DNA from: Streptomyces coelicoflavus
GTDB taxonomy: Bacteria > Actinomycetota > Actinomycetes > Streptomycetales > Streptomycetaceae
NCBI RefSeq assembly: GCF_003112555.1
Contig: NZ_BEWB01000007.1
Coordinates: 124,001-188,000, forward strand
Reading direction: 5' to 3'
DNA: 64,000 nt
Shown: positions 48,205 to 56,775 of the stretch, piece by piece
How the letters are laid out: every line of letters begins with the position of its first letter
Position numbering within the stretch: position 1 is the stretch's first letter
Notes under the pieces: generated by a model
Database searches by the model: none
Told to the model about the DNA's origin: nothing
What the model saw: only the letters and a program-made list of their open reading frames with translations
Position numbers and translations under genes: made by a program

Positions 48205-50334
48205 TCAGACCCCCAGCATGCCCGCGGGATGCTCGTGTTCGAGCAGAGCGGTGAGCACCCGGTCCGGGGTGAGGGGCAGTTCGCGGAAACGGATGCCGGT
48301 CGCGTGATGGACGGCGTTGCCGACGGCCGCCGCCGAGCCCACGATCCCGATCTCGCCGATCCCCTTGCTGCCCATCGGGTTGAGGTGCGCGTCCTGCTCG
48401 TCGACCCAGTGTGCCTCCAGGTTCGCCACGTCGGCGTGCGCGGGCACGTGGTACGACGCCAGGTCGCGCTCGACGAAGTCCCCGAACACCGGGTCCATCG
48501 TGCTGTCCTCGGTCAACGCCATGCCCAGGCCCATCGTCAGGCCCCCGATGAACTGCGAGCGGGCCGTACGGGCGTTGAGGATGCGCCCGGCGGCGAAGAC
48601 GCCAAGCAGCCGCCTCACCCGCACCTCACCGGAAACGGTGTCCACGGTCACCTCGGCGAAGTGCGCGCCGAACGCGTGCCGGGCGTAGGGGCTCTCGGCA
48701 TCCGCCGTGCCGGAGGTGTCCGCCTCGGCGGTGATCCCCTCGTCGGGCAGAGGCCCCGAGTGTTCCGCCAGCCGGCCGGCCAGCCGGGCGCACGCCTCGT
48801 GCACGGCCGACCCCCAGGACGCGGTGCCCGAGGAGCCGCCGGCCATCGGGGCGAACCCGATGCCGCTGTCGGCGACCTCGATCCGCACCCGGTCCAGCGG
48901 GGCGCCCAGCGCGTCGGCCGCGACCTGCGCGAGCACCGTGCGGGCGCCCGTACCGATGTCGGTGGCGTTGACCCGCACCAGGAAGCCGCCGTCCGGCAGG
49001 GCCCGGGCGGCGGCGACGCACGGGGAGACCAGCACCGGGTAGGTGGCCGAGGCCACCCCGCTGCCGATCAGCAGGGGCCCGTCCGTCCGGGAGCGGGGGC
49101 GGGGGTCGCGGTCCTCCCAGCCGAAGCGCCGGGCGCCCTCGCGCAGACACTCCACCAGGTGCCTGCTGCTGAACGGCTTTCCGCTGTCCGGCTCCGTCTC
49201 CGGTTCGTTGCGGATCCGCAGCTCCACCGGGTCGACACCGAGCTCGGCGGCCAGTTCGTCCATCGCGGACTCGAGGGCGTACATGCCGGGACACTCGCCC
49301 GGGGCGCGCATCCAGGAGGGTGTGGGCACGTCCAGCGCCGCCACGCGGTGGGCCGTGCGCAGCGCGGGGGTGCCGTACATGACGCGGGCGGGGACCGCGG
49401 CCTGCTCCACGAACTCCTTCACCCGCGAGGTGTGCGTCGTCACCTCGTGCACGAGGGAGGTGAGCCGGCCGTCGGTGTCCGCGCCCAGCCGCAGCCGGTG
49501 CAGGGTCGGCGCGCGGTGCCCGACGACGGCGGGCAGGTAGCGACGCGGCAGTGCGACGGTCACCCGGCGTCCGGTCTCGCGCGCCGCCATGGCGGCCAGC
49601 ACCACCTCGGGCCGCGGTGTGCCCTTCGAGCCGAAACCGCCGCCCACGTGCTCGGCGCGCACCGTGATCCGGTCCTCGGGCAGCCCGAACATGCGCGCCA
49701 GTTCCTTCTGCACGGCCGTGGTGCCCTGGCTGGAGGAGTGCACGGTCAGCCGGTCGCCGTCCCAGTGCGCCGTGCTGGTGTGCGGCTCCATGGGGTGGTT
49801 GTGCAGCGGCGGCACCGAGTACGCGACGTCCACCCGGGTCGCCGAGGAGGCGAGCGCCCCGTCCGGGTCGCCGTGCTTCGTGACGGCCGCGAAGCCCCCG
49901 TTGGCGGACTCGGGGACGTACGCACCGGGGTGCGAGGCGGTGAGTGTCACGTCGTGGGGCTCGGTCTCGTAGGTGACCCGGACGGCCGCGGCGCCGGCGC
50001 GGGCCGCCTCCAGCGTCTCGGCCACCACCAGGCCCACGAACCAGCCCCGGTGCGGGACGTGCGGCCCCTGGAGCACCGCCAGGGTCGGGTCGTCGGGCTC
50101 GCCGAGGCGGGACGCGTTCTCGTGCGTGAGCACCGCGAGTACGCCGGGCAGCGCGAGCGCCGGCGCGGAGTCGACGCCGGTCACCCGGCCCCGCGCGACC
50201 GTCGCGGGCACCGGCCACGCCTGGGCGCGGCCCGGCGCGTCGAACTCGGCGGCGTACCGGGCGGTGCCGGTGACCTTCTCCCGCCCCTCCCGGCGCTCGA
50301 CCGGAGCGCCCAGGACGGCATCGGTGGCGGTCAT
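48205..50334 (-). CDS. molybdenum hydroxylase large subunit (PaoC/YagR type)
   Basis: A 709-residue molybdopterin-cytosine-dinucleotide subunit of the xanthine-dehydrogenase family. Visible motifs are GTARYAAEFDAPG near the N terminus, HVGGGFGSKG (molybdopterin contact), APGECPGMYALESAMDELA, and the catalytic-glutamate loop GSKGIGEIGIVG near residue 660. It oxidises aldehydes or N-heterocycles by water-derived hydroxylation. It is the third gene of an operon ordered Fe-S, FAD, Mo, all on the minus strand. GAGGAG precedes the ATG. No XdhC-like chaperone is adjacent. The substrate is unknown; the 4Fe-4S-type FAD subunit points to the aldehyde oxidoreductase branch. Confidence 0.9.
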   Translation of the reverse strand: MTATDAVLGAPVERREGREKVTGTARYAAEFDAPGRAQAWPVPATVARGRVTGVDSAPALALPGVLAVLTHENASRLGEPDDPTLAVLQGPHVPHRGWFVGLVVAETLEAARAGAAAVRVTYETEPHDVTLTASHPGAYVPESANGGFAAVTKHGDPDGALASSATRVDVAYSVPPLHNHPMEPHTSTAHWDGDRLTVHSSSQGTTAVQKELARMFGLPEDRITVRAEHVGGGFGSKGTPRPEVVLAAMAARETGRRVTVALPRRYLPAVVGHRAPTLHRLRLGADTDGRLTSLVHEVTTHTSRVKEFVEQAAVPARVMYGTPALRTAHRVAALDVPTPSWMRAPGECPGMYALESAMDELAAELGVDPVELRIRNEPETEPDSGKPFSSRHLVECLREGARRFGWEDRDPRPRSRTDGPLLIGSGVASATYPVLVSPCVAAARALPDGGFLVRVNATDIGTGARTVLAQVAADALGAPLDRVRIEVADSGIGFAPMAGGSSGTASWGSAVHEACARLAGRLAEHSGPLPDEGITAEADTSGTADAESPYARHAFGAHFAEVTVDTVSGEVRVRRLLGVFAAGRILNARTARSQFIGGLTMGLGMALTEDSTMDPVFGDFVERDLASYHVPAHADVANLEAHWVDEQDAHLNPMGSKGIGEIGIVGSAAAVGNAVHHATGIRFRELPLTPDRVLTALLEHEHPAGMLGV

Positions 50335-50363
50335 GGAGTCCTCCTCGTGGACACCGGGGTCCG

Positions 50364-51356
50364 TCAGGTCGTGGCCGGCGGGGCGAGCCGGCCCAGTACG
50401 TCCAGGGCCAGCCGGCGGGCCAGCGGCACCTTGTAGGCGTTGTCCCGCAGCGGTTCGGCCGCGGCCAGTTCCAGGTCGACGGCGTGTTCGAACGCCGCCG
50501 TGGTGGGCGCCGCGCCCACCAGCGCGTCCTCGGCCCGCCGCGCCCGCCAGGGCCGGTGCGCCAGCGCGCCGAAGGCGATCCCGGCCCGCTCCACCACCCC
50601 GTCCGACAGGTGCAGCACGACGGCGACGGAGGCCAGCGCGAAGGCGTACGACGCCCGGTCGCGGGCCTTGCGGTACGCCGAGGGCAGCCCGGCGGTGGCC
50701 GCGGGCAGGAGCACCCCGGTGATCAGCTCGCCGGGGTGGATCTCCGTGTCCCGCTCCGGGTGCATGCCGGGCAGCCGGTGGAAGTCGGCGGCGGGCACGC
50801 TCCGGCCGCCCTCGGGACCGTGCAGCTCCACCCGCGCGTCGAGCGCGGCCAGCGCGACCGCCATGTCCGACGGGTGGGTGGCGATGCACTGGTCGGAGTG
50901 GCCCAGTACGGCATGGTCGCGGTGCAGGCCCTCCAGCGCGCCGCAGCCGGTGCCGGGCTCCCGCTTGTTGCAGGGCTTGGACACGTCCTGGAAGTAGGGG
51001 CACCGGGTGCGTTGCAGCAGGTTGCCGCCGGTGGTGGCGGCGTTGCGCAACTGCCCGGAGGCGCCGGCCAGCAGTGCCTGGGACAGCGCGGGGTAGCGGT
51101 CGCGGACGGCGGGGTGGGCCGCGAGGTCGCTGTTGCGGACCATGGCCCCGGCCCGCAGCGCGCCGTCGGGCAGCTCCTCCACGGTGTCCAGCGGCAGCCG
51201 GGACACGTCGACGAGCGCGGCCGGCGTCTCCACACCCAGCTTCATCAGGTCGACGAGGTTGGTGCCGCCGCCGAGGTAACGGGCGCCGGGGTGGGAGGCG
51301 TAGGCGTCGGTGGCCTCCTCGACGCTGCCCGCGCGTACGTAGGCGAAGGACCTCAC
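50364..51356 (-). CDS. molybdenum hydroxylase FAD subunit with 4Fe-4S loop
   Basis: A 330-residue FAD-binding subunit (CO-dehydrogenase-type flavoprotein). FAD motifs ARYLGGGTNLVDLMK and ATTGGNLLQRTRC are clear. A cysteine-rich insertion follows (RCPYFQDVSKPCNKREPGTGC, then SDQCIATHPSD), the pattern of the extra 4Fe-4S cluster known in E. coli PaoB (YagS) and 4-hydroxybenzoyl-CoA reductase-like subunits, absent from xanthine dehydrogenase. It passes electrons from the Mo centre via Fe-S to FAD. Its GTG start overlaps the Fe-S gene stop by four bases, so the genes are coupled. Confidence 0.9.
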   Translation of the reverse strand: MRSFAYVRAGSVEEATDAYASHPGARYLGGGTNLVDLMKLGVETPAALVDVSRLPLDTVEELPDGALRAGAMVRNSDLAAHPAVRDRYPALSQALLAGASGQLRNAATTGGNLLQRTRCPYFQDVSKPCNKREPGTGCGALEGLHRDHAVLGHSDQCIATHPSDMAVALAALDARVELHGPEGGRSVPAADFHRLPGMHPERDTEIHPGELITGVLLPAATAGLPSAYRKARDRASYAFALASVAVVLHLSDGVVERAGIAFGALAHRPWRARRAEDALVGAAPTTAAFEHAVDLELAAAEPLRDNAYKVPLARRLALDVLGRLAPPATT

Positions 51357-51916
51357 GGGATCACGTCCTCGACCGCGTCGGCGATGTGCGGATAGGCACC
51401 GCACCGGCACAGGTTGCCGCTCAGCCGCTCCCGGATCTCCTCGCGGCTCAGCGCGACCGGTTCCCCGGAGGGCGTCGCCGGATCGGTGACGTGGGACGGG
51501 TGACCGGCCGCGGCCTCGGCGAGCGCCCCGACCGCGGAGCAGATCTGGCCCGGCGTGCAGTACCCGCACTGGAAGGCGTCACGGTCCAGGAAGGCCCGCT
51601 GCACCGGGTGCAGCTCCTCGCCGTCCCCGGCCAGGCCCTCGACGGTGGTGATCTCGCAGCCGTCCAGGGCGACCGCGAACAGCAGGCAGCTGTTGACCCG
51701 CCGCCCGTCGACCAGGACCGTGCAGGCGCCGCACTGCCCGTGGTCGCAGCCCTTCTTGGCTCCCGCGAGCCCGAGATCCTCCCGCAGGAGGTCCAGCAGG
51801 ACGCGGCGGTGGTCGACGGTGAGGGTGTGCGGCTTGCCGTTGACGCGGAGCGTCGTCTCCGAGCGGGAGGAGTCCGGTGGGCGGGTGGCGGGGGCGCTCT
51901 CGTGCTGGCTGTCCAT
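51353..51916 (-). CDS. molybdenum hydroxylase 2Fe-2S subunit
   Basis: A 187-residue iron-sulfur subunit with two 2Fe-2S clusters: plant-ferredoxin type C-x4-C-x2-C (GCDHGQCGACTVLVDG) and later the four-cysteine set in FQCGYCTPGQICSA and NLCRCGAYPHI. It mediates electron transfer between the Mo and FAD subunits. Unlike PaoA of E. coli no Tat signal is present, so the complex is probably cytoplasmic. The start at MDSQHES has GGAAGG 11 bases upstream; a longer frame exists but lacks support. First gene of the operon, with a 10-bp triplicate repeat (52041-52070) in its upstream region. Confidence 0.88.
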   Translation of the reverse strand: MDSQHESAPATRPPDSSRSETTLRVNGKPHTLTVDHRRVLLDLLREDLGLAGAKKGCDHGQCGACTVLVDGRRVNSCLLFAVALDGCEITTVEGLAGDGEELHPVQRAFLDRDAFQCGYCTPGQICSAVGALAEAAAGHPSHVTDPATPSGEPVALSREEIRERLSGNLCRCGAYPHIADAVEDVIP

Positions 51917-52040
51917 GGCGTCGCTGACCTTCCGGGACGGGCCGTGCCTGTGCCGTCCGCGTATCCACCCCGCACCGGATGACACGTGAGGGTGCCCTCA
52001 GCGGCCTGTCGTCCCGCCCCTCGGGGACGACGATTCGTGG

Positions 52041-52070
52041 CTGCGACCGGCTGCGACCGGCTGCGACCGG
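52041..52070. repeat. 10-bp triplicate repeat
   Basis: CTGCGACCGG three times in exact tandem, ~125 bases upstream of the molybdenum hydroxylase operon start, within the 212-base spacer that otherwise shows nothing. Confidence 0.85.
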
Positions 52071-52128
52071 GGTGGGCGGTGCGCGACCTGATGTTTGCAC
52101 CGCCTCGCCGGCCCCGGGGGCGCCGCGG

Positions 52129-53292
52129 TCAGTCGTCCGTCCGCGGCGGTTCCGTCTCGGTGCGGCCGTCCGGCCCGGCGGTCCGCGGTGCGCGTCCGGC
52201 GCCACGGAACCGTTCCAGGGTGCGGGTCAGTCCCCGCAGCGGCGACGCCGGTGGCTCTGCCGGTGCCGGCCGGGCCGGGGCGGCACCGGCGGACTCCCGG
52301 TACACGGCGAGGGCCTCGGCCGCCCGTTCCGCCGCCTCCCGGTACAGATCGCGGGACTGGGTCATCGCCTCGAGCGCCTCGGCGTACATCGCCACCAGCT
52401 TGCGCTCGCGCTCCAGTTCCTCCTGAAGCGTCAGCAGCCGCCAGTCCTCCCGCAGCGAGCCGAGCGCGGCCACCGCGTCGTCGGGCAGCGGCCTGTCGAG
52501 CGCGTCGAAGGACGTCACCGCGGCCATCAGCGCGGTGGGCTCGGAGCCGTCCAGGAAGACGGTGCGGACCGAGAAGTCACCGGCGGCGTACTCGGCCGGC
52601 GCGGGCGTGCCGGGCAGCACCACGGCACCGCCGCGGGGCACCTGGACGCCGAAGTCCTCCAGCGCCCAGTTCACCACCCGCAGCTGCTGCGGCGCGGCGC
52701 GGTGCTCGACCACCCGGTGCCGCAGACCGGGCGGCAGCCACTGGACGAGGGGAACCCGGCCGCGGTGGTCCGGGGTCATCGCCTCGTGCACCACGACGTG
52801 GATGTTCCACGGGCTGCGCCCGGCCTCCTTGAGCAGCCTGCGTACGGCCTTGTCGTCGTCCGGGAGGGTGTTGGTGCCCCGCAGCCGCAGCCCCGTGGCG
52901 GCGTCCCGGTCCCACGTGACGTCCGGGTCGTCCGGCCAGAACACGGTGGCGGGCGAGGGCCAGGAAAGGTCCCAGGCCGCCTCCGCCTCCGCGAGCAGCG
53001 TCCACTCCTGTCCGCCCGCCGAGGCCGGCTCCAGGATCAGCCTGGCCCGCACGGTCACGGCCCCGGGCGTCTTCCAGCGCGCCTCGAAGATCCGCGGGCC
53101 GGGCGCCCCGGCGGTCCCGGACCCGGCCGCCGGCTCGTCGGGCGGCTCCAGGAAGTCGTCGACGACGTGGTCGTCCTTGAGTCGCTGCAGCGTCTGCCGG
53201 ACGGTGTCCTCGGCCGCGGAGCCGACATGGCGGCCGCGAGCGGCCCACAGCGTGGGCGGAAACGTGGGGCGGGCGGTGGAAGAGGTCGGCAT
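52129..53292 (-). CDS. hypothetical protein with C-terminal coiled coil
   Basis: A 387-residue protein. An N-terminal ~60 residues with LKDDHVVDDFLEPPDEP leads to a beta-rich middle (IFEARWKTPGAVTVRARLIL; TVFWPDDPDVTWDRD; WALEDFGVQVPRGG) and a C-terminal helical region (~285-345; LREDWRLLTLQEELERERKLVAMYAEAL) that looks like a coiled coil, then a disordered tail. There is no signal peptide or membrane segment. I recognise no family. Start at MPTSSTAR follows no strong ribosome site. It reads in the same direction as the hydroxylase operon but is separated by 212 bases; it diverges from the SDR at 53483. Confidence 0.68.
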   Translation of the reverse strand: MPTSSTARPTFPPTLWAARGRHVGSAAEDTVRQTLQRLKDDHVVDDFLEPPDEPAAGSGTAGAPGPRIFEARWKTPGAVTVRARLILEPASAGGQEWTLLAEAEAAWDLSWPSPATVFWPDDPDVTWDRDAATGLRLRGTNTLPDDDKAVRRLLKEAGRSPWNIHVVVHEAMTPDHRGRVPLVQWLPPGLRHRVVEHRAAPQQLRVVNWALEDFGVQVPRGGAVVLPGTPAPAEYAAGDFSVRTVFLDGSEPTALMAAVTSFDALDRPLPDDAVAALGSLREDWRLLTLQEELERERKLVAMYAEALEAMTQSRDLYREAAERAAEALAVYRESAGAAPARPAPAEPPASPLRGLTRTLERFRGAGRAPRTAGPDGRTETEPPRTDD

Positions 53293-53482
53293 GGGTCCAT
53301 CGGGCAGCAGGGGCACGGACGTAGGCAAGTATTGTCGCCGCAGGTCAGCCGAGAGCACCGGGGGTCCGCCGACCGGGCGTGCCGCGACGCGGCGCACGGT
53401 GCGGCCGGCCGGGGCACGGGTGCGTCGTGGGCGAGGGTGGGCAGGAGCAACCCGACCGTACGGCATGAGAAGGAGCGACCTG

Positions 53483-54277
53483 ATGAACCTCGACCTCGGC
53501 GGACGCACCGCACTGGTGACGGGATCCTCGCAGGGCATCGGGGCGGCGATCGCCGCGGGGCTGGCCGGGGCCGGCGCCACCGTGGGGGTCAACGGACGCG
53601 ACGCCGGCCGCCTGGAGGAGAGCGTCGGGAAACTGCGGGACGAGGTGCCGGACGGCGTGTTCGTGCCGGTCGCGGCCGACCTCGGCACCGAGGAGGGCGC
53701 CGGGCGGGCCCTGGAGGCACTGCCCGACGTGGACATCCTCGTGAACAACCTCGGCGTCTTCGGCGCCGCGCCCGCGCTGGAGATCAGCGACGACGAGTGG
53801 CGCCGCTACTTCGAGATCAACGTCCTCGCGGGCGTCAGGCTGACGCGCGCCCATCTCCCCCGGATGAGGGACCGCGGCTGGGGCCGGGTGCTGTACATCG
53901 CGAGTGACTCGGCCGTCGTGATCCCGGCCGAGATGATCCACTACGGCGTCTCCAAGACGGCCCTGCTCGGCGTCGGCCGCGGCTTCGCCAAGGAGGCCGC
54001 CGGCAGCGGGGTCACGGTGAACTGCGTCATCGCGGGCCCCACCCACACCGAGGGCGTCGAGGACTTCGTGTACCAGCTGGTCGACCGCGACCTGCCCTGG
54101 GACGAGGCACAGCGCGTCTTCATGCGCGAACACCGGCCGCAGTCGCTGCTCCAGCGGCTGATCGAACCGGAGGAGATCGCCAACCTGGTGGTGTACCTCA
54201 GCTCGCCCCTCGCGTCCGCCACCACCGGCGCGGCCGTCCGGGTGGACGGCGGATACGTCGACTCGATCCTGCCGTAG
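53483..54277 (+). CDS. SDR family oxidoreductase
   Basis: A 264-residue classical short-chain dehydrogenase/reductase: TGSSQGIG near residue 15, NNLG in place of NNAG, IASDSAVV and YGVSK catalytic motifs, and RVDGGYVDSILP at the C terminus. Compared with the SDR at 6170 the segment GVEDFVYQLVDRDLPWDEAQRVFMREHRP between the catalytic site and C terminus suggests a substrate-lid helix. It should be an NAD(P)-dependent alcohol or keto oxidoreductase of unknown substrate. AAGGAG lies seven bases before the ATG. It stands alone, converging with the YihY gene. Confidence 0.9.
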   Translation: MNLDLGGRTALVTGSSQGIGAAIAAGLAGAGATVGVNGRDAGRLEESVGKLRDEVPDGVFVPVAADLGTEEGAGRALEALPDVDILVNNLGVFGAAPALEISDDEWRRYFEINVLAGVRLTRAHLPRMRDRGWGRVLYIASDSAVVIPAEMIHYGVSKTALLGVGRGFAKEAAGSGVTVNCVIAGPTHTEGVEDFVYQLVDRDLPWDEAQRVFMREHRPQSLLQRLIEPEEIANLVVYLSSPLASATTGAAVRVDGGYVDSILP

Positions 54278-54291
54278 CGTTCCCCGGGGCC

Positions 54292-55362
54292 TCACTCGTC
54301 CCCCGCCGCGCGCCGCCGGTCCGCCTCGTTCCAGGCCCGCGTGTCGCGCGGTTCCACGTACGGCTCCTCCTCGGGCGGGTGGCCGCCGTCGATGACCCGC
54401 TGCCGGGCCAGCTCCGCGTCGAACTCCAGACCGAGCAGGATCGCCAGGTTCGTGACCCACAGCCAGACGAGGAAGACGATCACACCGGCCAGGGTGCCGT
54501 ACGTCTTGTTGTACGAGCCGAAGTTGGCCACGTAGAAGGCGAATCCGGCGGAGGCGAGCAGCCAGATCAGCAGCGCGACCAGACTGCCGGGGGAGATCCA
54601 CTTGAAGCCCTTCACCCGGGCGTTCGGCGCGGCCCAGTAGAGGATCGCGATCATGAAGGTGACCAGCAGGACCAGCACCGGCCACTTGGCGATCGACCAC
54701 ACCGTCAGCGCGGTGTCGCCGACGCCGAGCGCGGTGCCCGCCTGCCGGGCCAGGCTCCCCGTGAAGACCACGATGAGCGCGCTGACCACCGCGAGCACGA
54801 GCAGCACCACGGTCAGGGCCACCCGCAGCGGCAGCACCTTCCAGACCGGGCGCCCCTCGGGCATGTCGTACACCGCGTTGGCGGCCCGGATGAACGCGGC
54901 GACGTAGCCGGACGCCGACCAGACGGCACCCACCAGGCCGACCACCGCCAGCGCGGAGCCCAGGCCCGCCTTGGCCTGCAACTGCTCCACCGCGTTCGTG
55001 ATCACGTCCCGCGCGGAACCCGGCGCGAGCTTCTGGATGTTGTCCAGGACCTCCTGGGTCGCGGACGCCCCGGCGATGCCGAGCAGCGACACCAGCACCA
55101 GCAGGGCCGGGAACAGCGCCAGGATCCCGTAGTAGGTCAGGGCGGCGGCACGGTCGGTCAACTCGTCGTCCTTGAACTCGGCGAGCACCCGCCGCAGCAG
55201 CGCGGACCATGAACGTCCGGGCAGCTCGGTGGGGGAGTCCGGGGCGGCGTTCTCGGTGGCGGCGTCCGGACCGTAGTCCGCGTCCGCCCCCGCCTCAGCC
55301 GGTTCTTCCGCCGGTGCGTCCTTCGTGTGCTTCCCGCGTCGGGGGAGATGCAGTCGGGCCAT
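54292..55362 (-). CDS. YihY/BrkB-family membrane protein
   Basis: A 356-residue protein with six membrane helices in the YihY family: ALTYYGILALFPALLVLVSLLGI is the first signature, ASGYVAAFIRAANAVYDMPEGRP (outline) and KWISPGSLVALLIWLLASAGFAFYVANFGSYNKTYGTLAGVIVFLVWLW (outline) the others. The N-terminal 60 residues are charged and disordered. Family members are often described as ribonuclease BN by old error; the real role is unknown, perhaps transport or envelope integrity. The start at MARLHLPRR is favoured by length and the family alignment in mind. It diverges from the roadblock operon at 55548. Confidence 0.87.
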   Translation of the reverse strand: MARLHLPRRGKHTKDAPAEEPAEAGADADYGPDAATENAAPDSPTELPGRSWSALLRRVLAEFKDDELTDRAAALTYYGILALFPALLVLVSLLGIAGASATQEVLDNIQKLAPGSARDVITNAVEQLQAKAGLGSALAVVGLVGAVWSASGYVAAFIRAANAVYDMPEGRPVWKVLPLRVALTVVLLVLAVVSALIVVFTGSLARQAGTALGVGDTALTVWSIAKWPVLVLLVTFMIAILYWAAPNARVKGFKWISPGSLVALLIWLLASAGFAFYVANFGSYNKTYGTLAGVIVFLVWLWVTNLAILLGLEFDAELARQRVIDGGHPPEEEPYVEPRDTRAWNEADRRRAAGDE

Positions 55363-55547
55363 GCACCCCGGGTTGCCCGTCCGGGCCGGGGCACGCGCCG
55401 GTTCCCCGGACCGGCCCGAACATCGCAGTATGCCGCAGCGCGGGCACGTTCCTCTGGAAAATGCCAAAGCGCTCACCGGATGCGTGCACTTTCCGTAGTG
55501 TCGTCGTCACGTTCGCGGTACAGCCGTGCAGGGGGAGGGGATCCGGC

Positions 55548-55955
55548 GTGCCCGGAATCGACGAGAGTCTGCTGGAAGCCATGCGGCTGCCCGGTGCGCG
55601 CGGGGCGTCGCTGGTCGACTGGATCAGCGGGCTCGCTCTCGGCGCCGTCGGCGACGCTCCGGGCGGCGACTGGGAGGCGACGGCCGCGGAGACGGCGGAG
55701 CTGGGCCGGCACGTCGCGGAGAGCGGCTCCCTGGCGGCGGCCGGTACGGCGGGCGACACCCTGGAGCCCGGCAAGGAACCCCCGGTGGAGGACCTGATCG
55801 CCACCACCGGCGACGCCTATCACCTGCTCCGGTTCGTCAGCACCCCGTTCGACAGCACCGTCTTCCTGCACCTGTGGCTCGACCGCAACGACGGAAACCT
55901 CGCTCTGGCCCGCATCCGGCTGGCCGAGATGGCCGACCGGCTGGTACTCGGATGA
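55548..55955 (+). CDS. roadblock-like protein, operon gene 1
   Basis: A 135-residue protein, apparently a paralogue of the fourth gene of this operon. Both share LVDWISGLALGAVG (here) with LVDYTSGMALGTLG (there), then an E-D-x-I-x-T-x-G-x-x-Y-H motif (EDLIATTGDAYHLLR) and the ending FLHLWLDRNDGNLALARIRLAEM. This alpha/beta pattern fits the roadblock/LC7 fold, usually a partner of small GTPases. GGGGGAGGGG precedes the GTG start. Its stop overlaps the next gene by four bases (ATGA), so all four genes are likely one transcript. No GTPase or histidine kinase gene is present. Confidence 0.78.
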   Translation: MPGIDESLLEAMRLPGARGASLVDWISGLALGAVGDAPGGDWEATAAETAELGRHVAESGSLAAAGTAGDTLEPGKEPPVEDLIATTGDAYHLLRFVSTPFDSTVFLHLWLDRNDGNLALARIRLAEMADRLVLG

Positions 55956-56737
55956 CCCGGGTGACGACCACCTGGACCGCGCACGAGACGACGGCGGACG
56001 CCCTCGGCGCCCTCGCGCGCGAAGGAGCCACCGGCGCCCTGTCGGGGGAGCGGGGCATCGTCTACCTCAAGGCGGGCCGCGTCGTGCACGTGGAGTCGGC
56101 CTTCACGCCCGACCTCGGCGCGCTGCTCACCCGCAGTGGCGCGGTCCCGCCGGACGGCTGGTGGGAGGCGGTCGACCGGGGCGGCACACAGCACCGGGTC
56201 GGCCACCGGCTCGTGGACGGCGGCAGCCTCGCCGCCGGCGCGCTGGAGGTCTGCCACCTGGGCGCGCTGTTCGACGCCGCGTACTTCGTCCTGGCCCACG
56301 ACACCCGGGCACAGCGCTTCCGGCCGGGCGCGGTGCACTGGCTCGGCGCGGTCCGTTCCGTGCCGGTGGACGTCGTCGTACGCGAGTCCGGGCGCCGGCG
56401 CGCCCTGCTGGACCGCATCTGGCCCGATTCCGCCATCGACACCCTCCCGCTGACCCGGGTGCCGGGCGCCGGGGCCGACGTCCTGCCCGTGCGGCGCGGC
56501 CGCACCCTGACGCAGGTCGACGGCGTCCGCACCGCCGCGGAGATCGCCTCGGCGCTCGCCTGCCGCACGTATCACACGCTGGTCGAACTGCGCCGCCTGG
56601 CCGCCGACGGCCTCGTCCGCGTCGCGCCGGCCGCTGCCCCGCCCCCGCGGTCCGGAGCGGAACCGCCGGCGGTCGTGTGGGACGACCCCGACACGGCCCT
56701 GCTGCGACGGCTCCGAGACGCCTTGGAGGCCCTGTGA
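55952..56737 (+). CDS. DUF4388-like regulatory protein, operon gene 2
   Basis: A 261-residue protein. The N-terminal ~100 residues resemble DUF4388/PATAN-type modules (GALAREGATGALSGERGIVYLKAGRVVHVESA, outline), found in bacterial signalling. A middle part (FRPGAVHWLGAVRSVPVDVVVRESGRRRALLDRIWP) leads to a C-terminal winged-helix-like segment (TLTQVDGVRTAAEIASALACRTYHTLVELRRLAADGLV, outline). It may be a DNA-binding or adaptor protein that works with the roadblock proteins. It starts inside the stop of gene 1 (ATGA), so translation is coupled. The next gene starts 38 bases later with its own GAAAGGAG site. Confidence 0.72.
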   Translation: MTRVTTTWTAHETTADALGALAREGATGALSGERGIVYLKAGRVVHVESAFTPDLGALLTRSGAVPPDGWWEAVDRGGTQHRVGHRLVDGGSLAAGALEVCHLGALFDAAYFVLAHDTRAQRFRPGAVHWLGAVRSVPVDVVVRESGRRRALLDRIWPDSAIDTLPLTRVPGAGADVLPVRRGRTLTQVDGVRTAAEIASALACRTYHTLVELRRLAADGLVRVAPAAAPPPRSGAEPPAVVWDDPDTALLRRLRDALEAL

Positions 56738-56775
56738 TCCGCGCGCGCCGCAGGCGCGACGAAAGGAGACTGCTC

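Noticed and set aside
52041..52070. possible iteron/origin repeats
   Set aside because: Only three 10-bp copies, no AT-rich region or Rep gene.
54292..55362. ribonuclease BN annotation for the YihY gene
   Set aside because: The old RNase BN name for YihY is a misassignment; the protein is a polytopic membrane protein with no nuclease motif.
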